Source: Gammaproteobacteria bacterium
GTDB taxonomy: Bacteria > Pseudomonadota > Gammaproteobacteria > SMWH01
Assembly (NCBI GenBank): GCA_004357005.1
Contig: SMWH01000084.1
Span: 1 to 14,345, forward strand
Direction of reading: 5' to 3'
Length of the DNA: 14,345 nt
Part shown: positions 1 through 7,091 of the stretch, in pieces
Layout: the number at the start of each line of letters is the position of its first letter
Numbering within the stretch: the first letter of the stretch is position 1
The notes under the pieces: model-generated
The model's database searches: none
What the model was told of the DNA's origin: nothing
Seen by the model: the letters and a program-made list of their open reading frames with translations, nothing else
Program-made: the position numbers and the translations under genes

Positions 1-1
1 A

Positions 2-1381
2 CTGATCCAGCCGATCATGGAGCGCATGCAACCGTTCCTCGACGGCGAAACGGATCCCCACGTGGATAACTATTTCGTCGGCGTGTTTCGCGGGTTCGGC
101 GGTTTTCTCGGCGCCCGGGCGGTCAACCGGGACGACGTAGACGAACTGTTGATGGTCTTCAACTCGCAGATCCTGCAGGGCTTCCCCGATACCATGGCGT
201 TCGCGCAACGCGCCAATATTTTCCGCCAGTTCAGCGGCGGCCGCAGCATCGATCTGGATCTTCAGGCACGGGATTTCGATTCGCTGCTGGACGCGGGTCG
301 CGCCGGGTACGAGGCGATCATGCGCGCGCTGCCGGACGCCCAGGTCCGGCCTCAACCGGGTCTCGCCCTGGCCGAGCCGGAACTCAGACTGATTCCGAAT
401 GACCGCCGCATCGCGGAAAGCGGCTGGGACCGGCAGCGGCTGGCGACCGTGATCCGGGCCATGGGCGACGGCGTTTTCGTAGGCGAGTATTTTGACGGCG
501 ACCGCCGCCTGGACATCATCCTGCGTTCCGAGGACTGGTACACGCCGGAACAGCTCATGGCAATGCCGGTAGCCACGCCCAACGGCGCCGTGCAACCCCT
601 GAGCGAGTTGGTGCAGCTCAGCCGCACCGCCGGGCCGGACCAGATCCGGCGCATCGACCGGCGCCGCACGCTGACCCTGACGGTGGTGCCACCCTCCGAC
701 GTTTCCCTGGAAGAAGCCATCGAGATCCTGCGTACCCAGGTCGCGCCGGTGATTCAACCGTTGCTTCCGGAAGACGGCACCATCGCCTACCGGGGGACGG
801 CGGAAGACATGGACATTGCACTGAAAAACATGTCCGGCAGCTTCCTGCTGGCCATCGCGATTCTGTACTTGCTCATGAGCGCGCTGTTCCAGTCGTTCAA
901 AGACAGCCTGATGGTGATCCTGACCATCCCCATGGCCACAGTGGGCGGCGTCCTGGCATTGCGGCTGCTGAACCTGTTCATGTTTGCGCCCATGGACCTG
1001 CTGACGATGATCGGGTTCATCATCGTGCTTGGATTGATCGTCAATAACGCCATCCTGCTGGTGTACCAGTCCCGCGCCGCGGAGCGCGAAGGACTATCGA
1101 GACGCGATGCCGTCAACACCGCAGTCCATTTGCGGCTGCGGCCAATCCTCATGAGCACACTCACCAGTATTTTCGGCATGTTGCCATTGCTGCTCATGCC
1201 CGGCGCAGGAACCGAACTGTACCGGGGTCTGGCAGCCGTCATCATCGGCGGCATGCTGGTCAGCACGGTGTTTACGCTGATTCTGCTGCCCAGCTTGCTG
1301 CGCCTGGGCGAAGAGAAACAGGCAACTCAAGTCGAGGGCAAAGGCGCACCGGGTCCGGCCTACGCTGAGAAACACCCATAA
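2..1381 (+). CDS. RND efflux transporter permease, C-terminal part (5' end outside window)
   Basis: This is the C-terminal ~459 residues of an inner-membrane RND (AcrB/HAE1-like) pump that exports substrates using the proton gradient. The frame is open to the window edge, so the Met at 17 is probably internal. The first ~270 visible residues are periplasmic porter/docking domain sequence. They are followed by the hydrophobic RND core: the stretch beginning FLLAIAILYLLMSALFQS, the IPMATVGGVLAL segment, the GFIIVLGLIVNNAILLVY helix, and RLRPILMSTLTSIFGMLPLL. The NNAILLV and LRPILMST signatures are typical of this family. The TM4 proton-relay Asp residues and the N-terminal half lie upstream and cannot be checked. 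The adaptor gene follows after a short gap, so they are probably one operon, with the permease first, the reverse of the usual order. The substrate cannot be told. Confidence 0.93.
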   Translation: MIQPIMERMQPFLDGETDPHVDNYFVGVFRGFGGFLGARAVNRDDVDELLMVFNSQILQGFPDTMAFAQRANIFRQFSGGRSIDLDLQARDFDSLLDAGRAGYEAIMRALPDAQVRPQPGLALAEPELRLIPNDRRIAESGWDRQRLATVIRAMGDGVFVGEYFDGDRRLDIILRSEDWYTPEQLMAMPVATPNGAVQPLSELVQLSRTAGPDQIRRIDRRRTLTLTVVPPSDVSLEEAIEILRTQVAPVIQPLLPEDGTIAYRGTAEDMDIALKNMSGSFLLAIAILYLLMSALFQSFKDSLMVILTIPMATVGGVLALRLLNLFMFAPMDLLTMIGFIIVLGLIVNNAILLVYQSRAAEREGLSRRDAVNTAVHLRLRPILMSTLTSIFGMLPLLLMPGAGTELYRGLAAVIIGGMLVSTVFTLILLPSLLRLGEEKQATQVEGKGAPGPAYAEKHP

Positions 1382-1414
1382 CAGGGAATGGCGCGCAGGG
1401 GAAAATTCATAATA

Positions 1415-2464
1415 ATGAACTCAAGGACAGGAATTGCCGCCGCTGCATTGATGCTGGCGCCGATGGTCGTTGGGGCACAGCCGCAGGGCGTGCCGCCGGC
1501 GCCGGTACGCGTGGCAGAGGTCGTAGTCCACGAACTTGCGCCCACGACGCTCGTACCAGGTACCGTGTTCAGCCGCGACGATGCCCGCGTATCCGCGGAG
1601 GTGCCCGGCGTGCTGATCTGGGTTGCCGACGTAGGCACCCCCGTCATTGCCGGCGATGAAGTCGCGCGGATCGATGACACGCAGCTGCAGCTTCAAAAAA
1701 CGGAGGCGGAGGCCCGAATCACGCGCGAACGCGCGCGCGTGCGCTTTCTCGAAAAGGAAACCGCGCGCCTCCGCGAACTCCTGGACAGAAACCTGACATC
1801 GGTGACCCAGCTCGAACGGACACAATCCGACTACGAAGTCGCACGCGCCGATCTGGCCGTGGCCCGTGCCGGTCTTGCGCGGATAAGCGACCAGATCGAA
1901 CGCACGGCCCTGAGGGCGCCGTTTGCCGGGGTGGTCGTGGCCCGGGTGCTTCGCGAGGGCGAACGGGTTTCCATCGGTGATCCGGTTGTTCGAATGCTCA
2001 ACCCGGGCATCAAGGAAGTCGTCGCCCGCGCGCCCCTGGAGTATCTCCAGTTTGTCCGGCTGGGGCAGGACATCCACATCACCGACGGAAATTCTGAACT
2101 TACCGGGTCGTTACGGACCATCGTGGCGGTTGGCGAAGAGCGTTCTCACCTGTTCGAGATGCGCATCGATCTGGCGGAAAACTCCTGGCCGGTTGGCAAA
2201 ACCGTCCGGGTCGCCGTCCCCATGGCGGATGCTCGAGAGGTCATCGCGGTGCCGCGAGATGCCCTGGTCCTCCGTCGCAGTGGCGCGTCGGTGTTCATCG
2301 TCAACGCCGAAGACAACACCGCGCAGCAGATCTCTGTCGTCCCGGGGATGGGCGATGGCGCGCTGATCGAGGTTTCCGGCGAACTGCAGCCGGGTCAGAC
2401 GGTCATAGTGAGAGGCAACGAACGTTTGCAACCAGGACAGGCCGTTACCATCATTGAAGGTTAA
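1415..2464 (+). CDS. RND efflux periplasmic adaptor subunit (membrane fusion protein)
   Basis: A periplasmic adaptor of the HlyD/AcrA type that bridges the upstream RND permease to an outer-membrane channel; 349 residues. The N-terminus is a signal peptide (MNSRTGIAAAALMLAPMVVGA, cleavage probably after Ala21) without a lipobox. A split lipoyl/barrel-sandwich domain follows (RVSAEVPGVL... and later LRAPFAGVVVARVLREGERV). Its halves are separated by a charged coiled-coil hairpin at about residues 80-150. Beta-barrel and membrane-proximal domains complete it (AVPRDALVLR, LQPGQTVIVRGNERLQPG). An in-frame ATG at 1388 would add nine residues ahead of the signal peptide. I prefer 1415 because AGGGG lies at 1397-1401 and the signal peptide then starts properly. 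No outer-membrane channel gene is visible, so the pump may borrow a TolC-like protein. Confidence 0.92.
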   Translation: MNSRTGIAAAALMLAPMVVGAQPQGVPPAPVRVAEVVVHELAPTTLVPGTVFSRDDARVSAEVPGVLIWVADVGTPVIAGDEVARIDDTQLQLQKTEAEARITRERARVRFLEKETARLRELLDRNLTSVTQLERTQSDYEVARADLAVARAGLARISDQIERTALRAPFAGVVVARVLREGERVSIGDPVVRMLNPGIKEVVARAPLEYLQFVRLGQDIHITDGNSELTGSLRTIVAVGEERSHLFEMRIDLAENSWPVGKTVRVAVPMADAREVIAVPRDALVLRRSGASVFIVNAEDNTAQQISVVPGMGDGALIEVSGELQPGQTVIVRGNERLQPGQAVTIIEG

Positions 2465-2489
2465 GCCGCCCACCCGGCAACTCCGGCAA

Positions 2490-2500
2490 TGCTATATAGT
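2490..2500 (+). promoter_or_regulatory. Possible -10 region upstream of the outer-membrane protein gene
   Basis: The AT-rich TGCTATATAGT in this gap contains TATAGT (5 of 6 to the sigma70 -10 consensus) and a TG ahead of TATATA. No good -35 is present at 16-18 bp. A start from it would leave a leader of about 30 bases before the ATG at 2537. The call is weak and rests on the -10 only. Confidence 0.3.
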
Positions 2501-2536
2501 GTTGGCGGATCAGCGATGACCCGGGGACCGACGGAT

Positions 2537-3106
2537 ATGTTGAGAAAACTGTTTTTTTTCCTGCTGCTGGGGTCGTTATGGACCGGCGCCGCTCACGCCC
2601 AGTTCCAGCGTGACGGCTGGCATTTCGCCGGCATGCTGGGCTGGAATTGGGCCGATGGCTCGCGTATCACTGAGGACGGGTGGTGGGCCGGTCTGGCCAT
2701 CGGGAAAACCATCAGCCCGACCTGGGTGTTCGAGTTCGAGGTTACCGGAGACCAGCTGGATTTCCCGAGCACCATAGGCGGCTCACTGGACCATTTTGGT
2801 CTGGGTCTCAATTTCATCAAGGTCAATCGTGAAGCGAGTTGGAACCCGTATTTCCTCGTGGGTGGCGGCGCGCTGCAGAGCGACAACGGGGTCACCGACG
2901 ACTGGAACCCCATGGTGCAACTGGGCGTTGGCGGGATGTGGCCGATCCCATCCGGGGGCGCGGCGTTCCGCATGGATCTGCGCTATCGCTATGAGATCGC
3001 GGAAGACAATTTCGGTGATCTCATTCTGGGCTTCGGGGTCACCGTGCCCTTTGGCGGGGCCACCACGAGTCCGGGGCTGGGGCGCCAACCCGCCCAACCA
3101 AGATAA
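2537..3106 (+). CDS. Outer-membrane beta-barrel protein (OmpA-like barrel domain only)
   Basis: A 189-residue predicted outer-membrane protein. A clear signal peptide (MLRKLFFFLLLGSLWTGAAHA) is followed by alternating amphipathic strands rich in Gly and aromatic residues (HFAGMLGWNW, GWWAGLAIGKTI, WVFEFEVTGDQLDF, FGLGLNFI, WNPYFLVGGGAL, VQLGVGGMW, FRMDLRYRYEI, DLILGFGVTVPFG). This matches the small eight-stranded OmpA/opacity barrel family. The barrel ends at VPFGG and the protein stops about 20 residues later, so the usual C-terminal peptidoglycan-binding OmpA domain is absent. The start at 2537 is chosen for the signal peptide and for GGGGA at 2523-2527. An upstream in-frame ATG at 2489 lies within the possible promoter. 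The function of the barrel is not known. Confidence 0.82.
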   Translation: MLRKLFFFLLLGSLWTGAAHAQFQRDGWHFAGMLGWNWADGSRITEDGWWAGLAIGKTISPTWVFEFEVTGDQLDFPSTIGGSLDHFGLGLNFIKVNREASWNPYFLVGGGALQSDNGVTDDWNPMVQLGVGGMWPIPSGGAAFRMDLRYRYEIAEDNFGDLILGFGVTVPFGGATTSPGLGRQPAQPR

Positions 3107-3127
3107 AACGGAGTACGCCACTCCGTT
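3107..3127 (+). repeat. Perfect 8-bp stem hairpin between the barrel gene and nfeD
   Basis: AACGGAGT and ACTCCGTT are exact inverted repeats around a 5-base loop, starting one base after the stop codon of the barrel gene. No T-run follows (the next bases are CAGATTCC), so it is not a classical intrinsic terminator. It could be an attenuating or mRNA-stabilising hairpin. It ends shortly before the candidate nfeD starts at 3137, 3146 and 3170. Confidence 0.5.
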
Positions 3128-3169
3128 CAGATTCCAATGAACGGCATGAGGCAACAGTCACAACGATGC

Positions 3170-4630
3170 ATGAGGTTTGTATTCCTCGCTCTGGCCGTGT
3201 CCGCGCTCAGCATCGGTTCCGCACAGCAAGCATCTGAATCCGCCGACCAGTCTGCACAACCCGAATCTTCAGAAACCTCATCCGCCCAATTCAGGGGCCG
3301 CGAGGCCATGCTGCTGGAGATCGACGGCGCCATAGGCCCTGCCACCCGTGACTATTTGACCCGCGCTTTCGAGCTGGCGGCGGAACGCAACGCCGCGCTG
3401 ATCATCATTCGCATGGACACGCCCGGGGGTCTGGACGCCTCCACGCGTGACATCGTCAAGGCCATCCTGAGTTCACCGGTTCCCATCGTGACTTTCGTCG
3501 CTCCTGAAGGCGCGCGTGCCGCCAGCGCCGGAACCTACATTCTTTACGCCAGCCACGTCGCCGCCATGAGTCCGGCCACCAACCTGGGTGCCGCCACGCC
3601 GGTCCCGATTACCGGGTCGCCCCCGGCATCCGCCCCGGAACCCGCCAGGGATTCGGGCGCCGGCAAGAAGGGCACCGACACGGGCGAGGAAGATGGTGGA
3701 GAAGAGTCCGGGAAAACGGTTCCGGGCAGCGGCGCCCCAAGCACCGATACGATGACCCGCAAAATCGTCAATGACGCGGCTGCCTACATCAAAGGCCTGG
3801 CCAACAAGAGAGGGCGCAATGCCGAATGGGCCGAGAAGGCCGTGCGCGAAGGACACAGCATCCCGTCAAGCGAAGCCCTGGAACTGGGCGTCATCGATCT
3901 CATCGCTCAGGACGTGGGTGATCTGCTGGAACAGATCGACGGTCGCACCGTCGACGTCCTTGGGCAGGACGTCACCCTCGATACGAAGGCGCTGGTCATC
4001 CGGCAGGAATCTCCGGACTGGCGCAGCGAGTTGCTTGCGGTCATCACCGACCCCACGGTGGCCTATATCCTGCTGATGATCGGGTTGTACGGTCTCATTT
4101 TCGAAGGCTACAACCCGGGAGCGATCGTCCCGGGCGTGGTGGGCGCCATCGCGCTGCTGCTGGCCCTGTATGCCTTTCAGGCGCTGCCGGTCAATTACGC
4201 GGGCCTGGCGCTCATCGTCCTGGGAGTGATCCTGATGATCGCGGAAGTCTTCGCGCCGAGTTTCGGCGCACTGGGGATCGGCGGGGTGATCGCCCTCGTG
4301 ATCGGTTCGATTATTCTCATCGACACGGATGTTCCAGGCTTCGGCGTCTCGAGACCACTGATCGGCGCCATTGGTCTTGCCAGTGGATTGCTGCTCATGG
4401 CCATCATCGGTTTCGCGGTCAAGGCGCGGCAACGACCCGTCGTGTCCGGGCGTGAACAGCTCATGGACAAAAAGGGCGAAGCGCTGATGACGTTCAAGGA
4501 CAAAGGCGACATCCATGTGCGCGGGGAACGCTGGGCTGCCGTCACCGAGGCACCGTTAAAGAAAGGACAAACGGTTGTAGTCACAGGTATTGACGGGCTG
4601 ACCTTGAAGGTGCGGCCCGTCGAGGAATAA
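3170..4630 (+). CDS. NfeD-family membrane-bound ClpP-class serine protease
   Basis: A long-form NfeD protein, partner of the slipin encoded next. Order of domains: signal peptide (MRFVFLALAVSALSIGS), a ClpP-like protease domain, about five membrane helices, and a C-terminal NfeD OB-fold. Numbering from the alternative ATG at 3137 (497 residues), the catalytic Ser is Ser130 in AASAGTYI and the catalytic Lys is Lys219 in AAAYIKGLANKRGRN, matching the Ser-Lys dyad known for Pyrococcus PH1510. Membrane segments lie near 306-322, 330-348, 354-372, 377-396 and 408-428, and the OB-fold at 438-497. A Gly/Ser/Glu/Pro-rich, low-complexity linker at about 157-205 lengthens the spacing between the dyad residues. 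Neither start has a good Shine-Dalgarno; 3170 gives the cleaner signal peptide. The gene ends 18 bases before the slipin gene. Confidence 0.93.
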   Translation: MRFVFLALAVSALSIGSAQQASESADQSAQPESSETSSAQFRGREAMLLEIDGAIGPATRDYLTRAFELAAERNAALIIIRMDTPGGLDASTRDIVKAILSSPVPIVTFVAPEGARAASAGTYILYASHVAAMSPATNLGAATPVPITGSPPASAPEPARDSGAGKKGTDTGEEDGGEESGKTVPGSGAPSTDTMTRKIVNDAAAYIKGLANKRGRNAEWAEKAVREGHSIPSSEALELGVIDLIAQDVGDLLEQIDGRTVDVLGQDVTLDTKALVIRQESPDWRSELLAVITDPTVAYILLMIGLYGLIFEGYNPGAIVPGVVGAIALLLALYAFQALPVNYAGLALIVLGVILMIAEVFAPSFGALGIGGVIALVIGSIILIDTDVPGFGVSRPLIGAIGLASGLLLMAIIGFAVKARQRPVVSGREQLMDKKGEALMTFKDKGDIHVRGERWAAVTEAPLKKGQTVVVTGIDGLTLKVRPVEE

Positions 4631-4648
4631 GTTTCCTGGAGAGTCATC

Positions 4649-5392
4649 ATGAGTACCTATATTTTCGGCACGATTGCCATACTGCTGCTGGGCATCCTGA
4701 TCAACGCGATCAAGATCCTGCGCGAATACGAACGCGGCGTCATTTTCCAGCTCGGCCGTTATTGGAAGGTCAAAGGTCCCGGGTTGATCATCGTCATCCC
4801 GATCGTCCAGCAGATAGAACGGGTAGACCTGCGCGTCATCGTCATGGATGTGCCCACCCAGGACGTCATCTCCAAGGACAACGTCTCGGTCAAGGTCAAT
4901 GCCGTGGTGTACTTCCGGGTCATCGCGCCGGAAAAAGCGATCATCCAGGTGGAACACTATCTGGAAGCGGTCAGCCAACTGTCACAAACCACGCTGCGCT
5001 CGGTACTGGGTCAACACGAACTGGACGACATGCTCGCGGAGCGCGACAAGCTCAATCACGATATCCAGACGATTCTCGATAAACAAACGGATGCCTGGGG
5101 GATCAAGGTCGCCAACGTGGAAATAAAACACGTGGACCTGGACGAAAGCATGATCCGCGCCATCGCCAAACAGGCCGAAGCCGAGCGCACACGGCGCGCC
5201 AAGGTCATTCACGCGCAGGGCGAAATGCAGGCCGCCTCAAAACTCGTGGAGGCGGCAAAGACCCTGTCCGCCGACCCGCGTGCAATACAACTGCGTTATC
5301 TGCAAACGCTCACGGAGATCGCCAGCGACCGCAGTAACACGATTATTTTTCCCATAGACCTGGTCAAAGACGTCAAGAAAGCCCTGGGCTGA
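4649..5392 (+). CDS. Slipin / stomatin-like SPFH (Band 7) protein
   Basis: A 247-residue membrane scaffold of the prohibitin/stomatin family. An N-terminal membrane segment (residues ~4-22, YIFGTIAILLLGILINAI) precedes the slipin signature YERGVIFQLGRY. The SPFH domain contains GPGLIIVIPIVQQIERVDLR and VSVKVNAVVYFRV, and a helical oligomerisation region follows (QAEAERTRRAKVIHAQGE). The protein ends in a short hydrophobic patch, NTIIFPIDLVKDVKKALG. Established knowledge: in Pyrococcus the NfeD partner cleaves the C-terminal hydrophobic part of the stomatin encoded beside it. The same gene pairing here supports an equivalent membrane-protein turnover role. GGAGAG at 4638-4643 is a well-placed ribosome-binding site for this ATG. 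Confidence 0.95.
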   Translation: MSTYIFGTIAILLLGILINAIKILREYERGVIFQLGRYWKVKGPGLIIVIPIVQQIERVDLRVIVMDVPTQDVISKDNVSVKVNAVVYFRVIAPEKAIIQVEHYLEAVSQLSQTTLRSVLGQHELDDMLAERDKLNHDIQTILDKQTDAWGIKVANVEIKHVDLDESMIRAIAKQAEAERTRRAKVIHAQGEMQAASKLVEAAKTLSADPRAIQLRYLQTLTEIASDRSNTIIFPIDLVKDVKKALG

Positions 5393-5459
5393 AGTCTGGG
5401 ACGTTGCCCCGGCCCATCCACCCCCGGTCCATCAACACGGACAACGAGTGGAGGCCAAA

Positions 5460-5960
5460 ATGAAAGACCGTTTTGCGACTCAGGCAAGGCGCCCGGTGCG
5501 CTGCATTTTCCTGTTCGCCGTGGTCCTGGTGGCTGCTTGCGAGGGCACACCGCCGCCGGCCCCGGATCTCAACACCGTTGTCTGGGAACGTTACCGGGAT
5601 GATCAGATCGGGTTCAGCGTCGAGCATCCCGATGTGTACGAGACTGACCGGCACCACGGTGGGGTTCTGTTGCGCCATGACGGCTATCCGGTGGTTGCCA
5701 TCAGTTATGCCGACGAAGACGAAGCCGACCGACGCGGCCTGTGGGCCGATCACAAAGCAGTGGGCAATGTCGAACTCGCGGGAATCACGGGCAAACGCTA
5801 CGTCTACGATCACTGGGACGGGCCCGCATACATGCACACCGTATCCTTCGTGATCCCCTGGCAGGGCCGCTATCTGGCGCTTGAGTTCCGCACAAAAAAC
5901 GAAACCCTCGATCCGGTTCAGCAACGCATCCAGGATTCGTTCAGGGTGGGAAGAAACTGA
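5460..5960 (+). CDS. Predicted lipoprotein of unknown function
   Basis: I do not recognise the family. The 166-residue product has a basic N-terminus (MKDRFATQARRPVR), a hydrophobic stretch and a lipobox (VVLVAAC, Cys at about residue 28). It is followed by a short Pro-rich tether (EGTPPPAPDL), so it is likely a lipoprotein. The mature part begins with YRDDQIGFSVEHPDVYE, a pattern loosely like PsbP/DcrB-type domains, and ends with ALEFRTKN...VQQRIQDSFRV. That resemblance is suggestive only. The ATG at 5460 is chosen over a GTG at 5448 because GGAGG at 5450-5454 sits five bases upstream. It lies between slipin and the Mut7-C gene on the same strand and may be co-transcribed with them. Confidence 0.8.
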   Translation: MKDRFATQARRPVRCIFLFAVVLVAACEGTPPPAPDLNTVVWERYRDDQIGFSVEHPDVYETDRHHGGVLLRHDGYPVVAISYADEDEADRRGLWADHKAVGNVELAGITGKRYVYDHWDGPAYMHTVSFVIPWQGRYLALEFRTKNETLDPVQQRIQDSFRVGRN

Positions 5961-5971
5961 CCGCCGTTACC

Positions 5972-6724
5972 ATGCCGACCGCGACTTTCCGTTTCTATGA
6001 AGAACTGAACGACTTTCTCCCGGGCCAGCGCCGCAAGCGCAGTTTCGAATACGACTGTTGCGAGAACGCCACCGTAAAACACGCCATCGAGGCGATCGGC
6101 GTGCCGCACACGGAAGTTGAGGTCATTCTCGTCAACGGGGAATCAGTAGGTTTTTCCCACCCCGTCTGCGAGGGCGATCGCGTCAGCGTGTATCCGGTGT
6201 TTGAGTCCGTGAACATCTCGCCGATTCTGCGGGTCCGGCCAGAACCCCTGCGTGAACCGCGCTTCATCGCCGACGCGCATCTCGGCCGCCTCGCGGGTTA
6301 CCTGCGCATGCTCGGCTTCGACACGGTGTATGAAAACGCCATCGATGACCCGGCGCTGGTGGACGTAGCTGCACGCCAGCACCGAATCGTGCTGACCCGT
6401 GACCGGGACTTGCTGATGCACCGGGCGGTCACACACGGGGTATACGTACGGGGACGCCGTCCCCGCGAGCAACTGGAGTACCTTCTGGATCGGCTGGACC
6501 TGCGCGCGGTCCTTCAGCCGTTCACACGCTGCATCCGTTGCAACGCAATCCTGGAAGACGTGCCCCTGTCGAAAGTGGCGTTGCAGGTGCCGGAAGATAT
6601 CGCACAACGCCACCGGCAGTTCCGGCGCTGCACAGGATGTGACCAGGCATACTGGCCCGGTTCCCACTACCAGCGCATGCGTGTTTTCGTCGAGCGCCTG
6701 GTCAGCGAACCGTCGAAGAACTGA
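5972..6724 (+). CDS. Mut7-C RNase domain protein with N-terminal ubiquitin-like domain
   Basis: A 250-residue cytoplasmic protein. Residues ~1-85 form a ubiquitin/MoaD-like beta-grasp domain (TATFRFYEELNDFL, VEVILVNGE, GDRVSVYPVFE). Residues ~95-250 are the Mut7-C domain, a PIN-like RNase fold followed by a zinc ribbon. Visible Mut7-C motifs are FIADAHLGRLAGYLRMLGFD (Asp101), LTRDRDLL (Asp144 and Asp146) and the zinc ligands Cys187/Cys190 and Cys220/Cys223. This Ub-Mut7C fusion is a known bacterial architecture whose biological role is poorly defined. The beta-grasp domain lacks a C-terminal GG, so it is not a free conjugating modifier. No Shine-Dalgarno precedes the ATG, which follows the lipoprotein stop by 11 bases, so translation may be coupled. 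The last 23 bases overlap the convergent META gene. Confidence 0.9.
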   Translation: MPTATFRFYEELNDFLPGQRRKRSFEYDCCENATVKHAIEAIGVPHTEVEVILVNGESVGFSHPVCEGDRVSVYPVFESVNISPILRVRPEPLREPRFIADAHLGRLAGYLRMLGFDTVYENAIDDPALVDVAARQHRIVLTRDRDLLMHRAVTHGVYVRGRRPREQLEYLLDRLDLRAVLQPFTRCIRCNAILEDVPLSKVALQVPEDIAQRHRQFRRCTGCDQAYWPGSHYQRMRVFVERLVSEPSKN

Positions 6725-7091
6725 AAACCAGCACCGTATCGCCCGCATCGTCCGACAAGCTCAACGAAGCGGCGGCGCCTTCGGCCAGAGAAACCTCCTG
6801 CATGGCCGCTAGAAAACGCCGCTCCCATTCCATCAACGGTGGAGGACAGGCCATTTTTGTGCTGGCCAACGGCCCGAAACTGACTTTCGCGCCGTCTCGA
6901 ACCAGCGAACCCATGTAGCCGTTGCACGCGGCGCGACCGCTCACACCGCCGTCCGCCACCGACAGGGTAATCTCCACATCGTCGGGGACGGTTTCACCCT
7001 TCAGGTGGGTCAATACCCAATCGCCGTCCAGATCCGGCCCATCCTGACAGGCGGCGAGCAGCAACACCGCTCCGATCACGATGACCTTCAT
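6702..7091 (-). CDS. META-domain (HslJ-like) lipoprotein
   Basis: A 129-residue lipoprotein with signal peptide MKVIVIGAVLLLAAC (lipobox LAAC, Cys15) and a single META domain. The family pattern is clear: LDGDWVLTHLKG near the start, then SGRAACNGYMGS (Cys56) and GPLASTKMAC (Cys82), then an aromatic/acidic MEWERRFLAAM segment. Related E. coli HslJ is a heat-inducible protein linked to novobiocin resistance; the molecular role of the domain is not settled. The start codon overlaps the fadE stop in an ATGA arrangement, so it is probably translated by coupling from the fadE mRNA. Its 3' end runs 23 bases into the oppositely oriented Mut7-C gene. Confidence 0.88.
   Translation of the reverse strand: MKVIVIGAVLLLAACQDGPDLDGDWVLTHLKGETVPDDVEITLSVADGGVSGRAACNGYMGSLVRDGAKVSFGPLASTKMACPPPLMEWERRFLAAMQEVSLAEGAAASLSLSDDAGDTVLVFSSSTVR

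Noticed and set aside
1388..1417. Upstream ATG at 1388 as the adaptor start
   Set aside because: It has no properly spaced ribosome-binding site and would put charged residues ahead of a complete signal peptide beginning at 1415.
1421..2077. A 218-codon minus-strand frame opposite the RND adaptor
   Set aside because: No recognisable domain; it is a shadow of the adaptor gene, whose signal peptide and lipoyl motifs are clear.
3107..3127. Intrinsic terminator after the barrel protein gene
   Set aside because: The hairpin is perfect but no T-run follows, so it is listed only as a hairpin.
3866..4516. A 216-codon open frame on the minus strand inside the NfeD gene
   Set aside because: It lies antisense to a well-supported gene, is rich in His/Asp/Gln from mirrored GC-rich codons and shows no family pattern. 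Long antisense frames are expected at this GC content.
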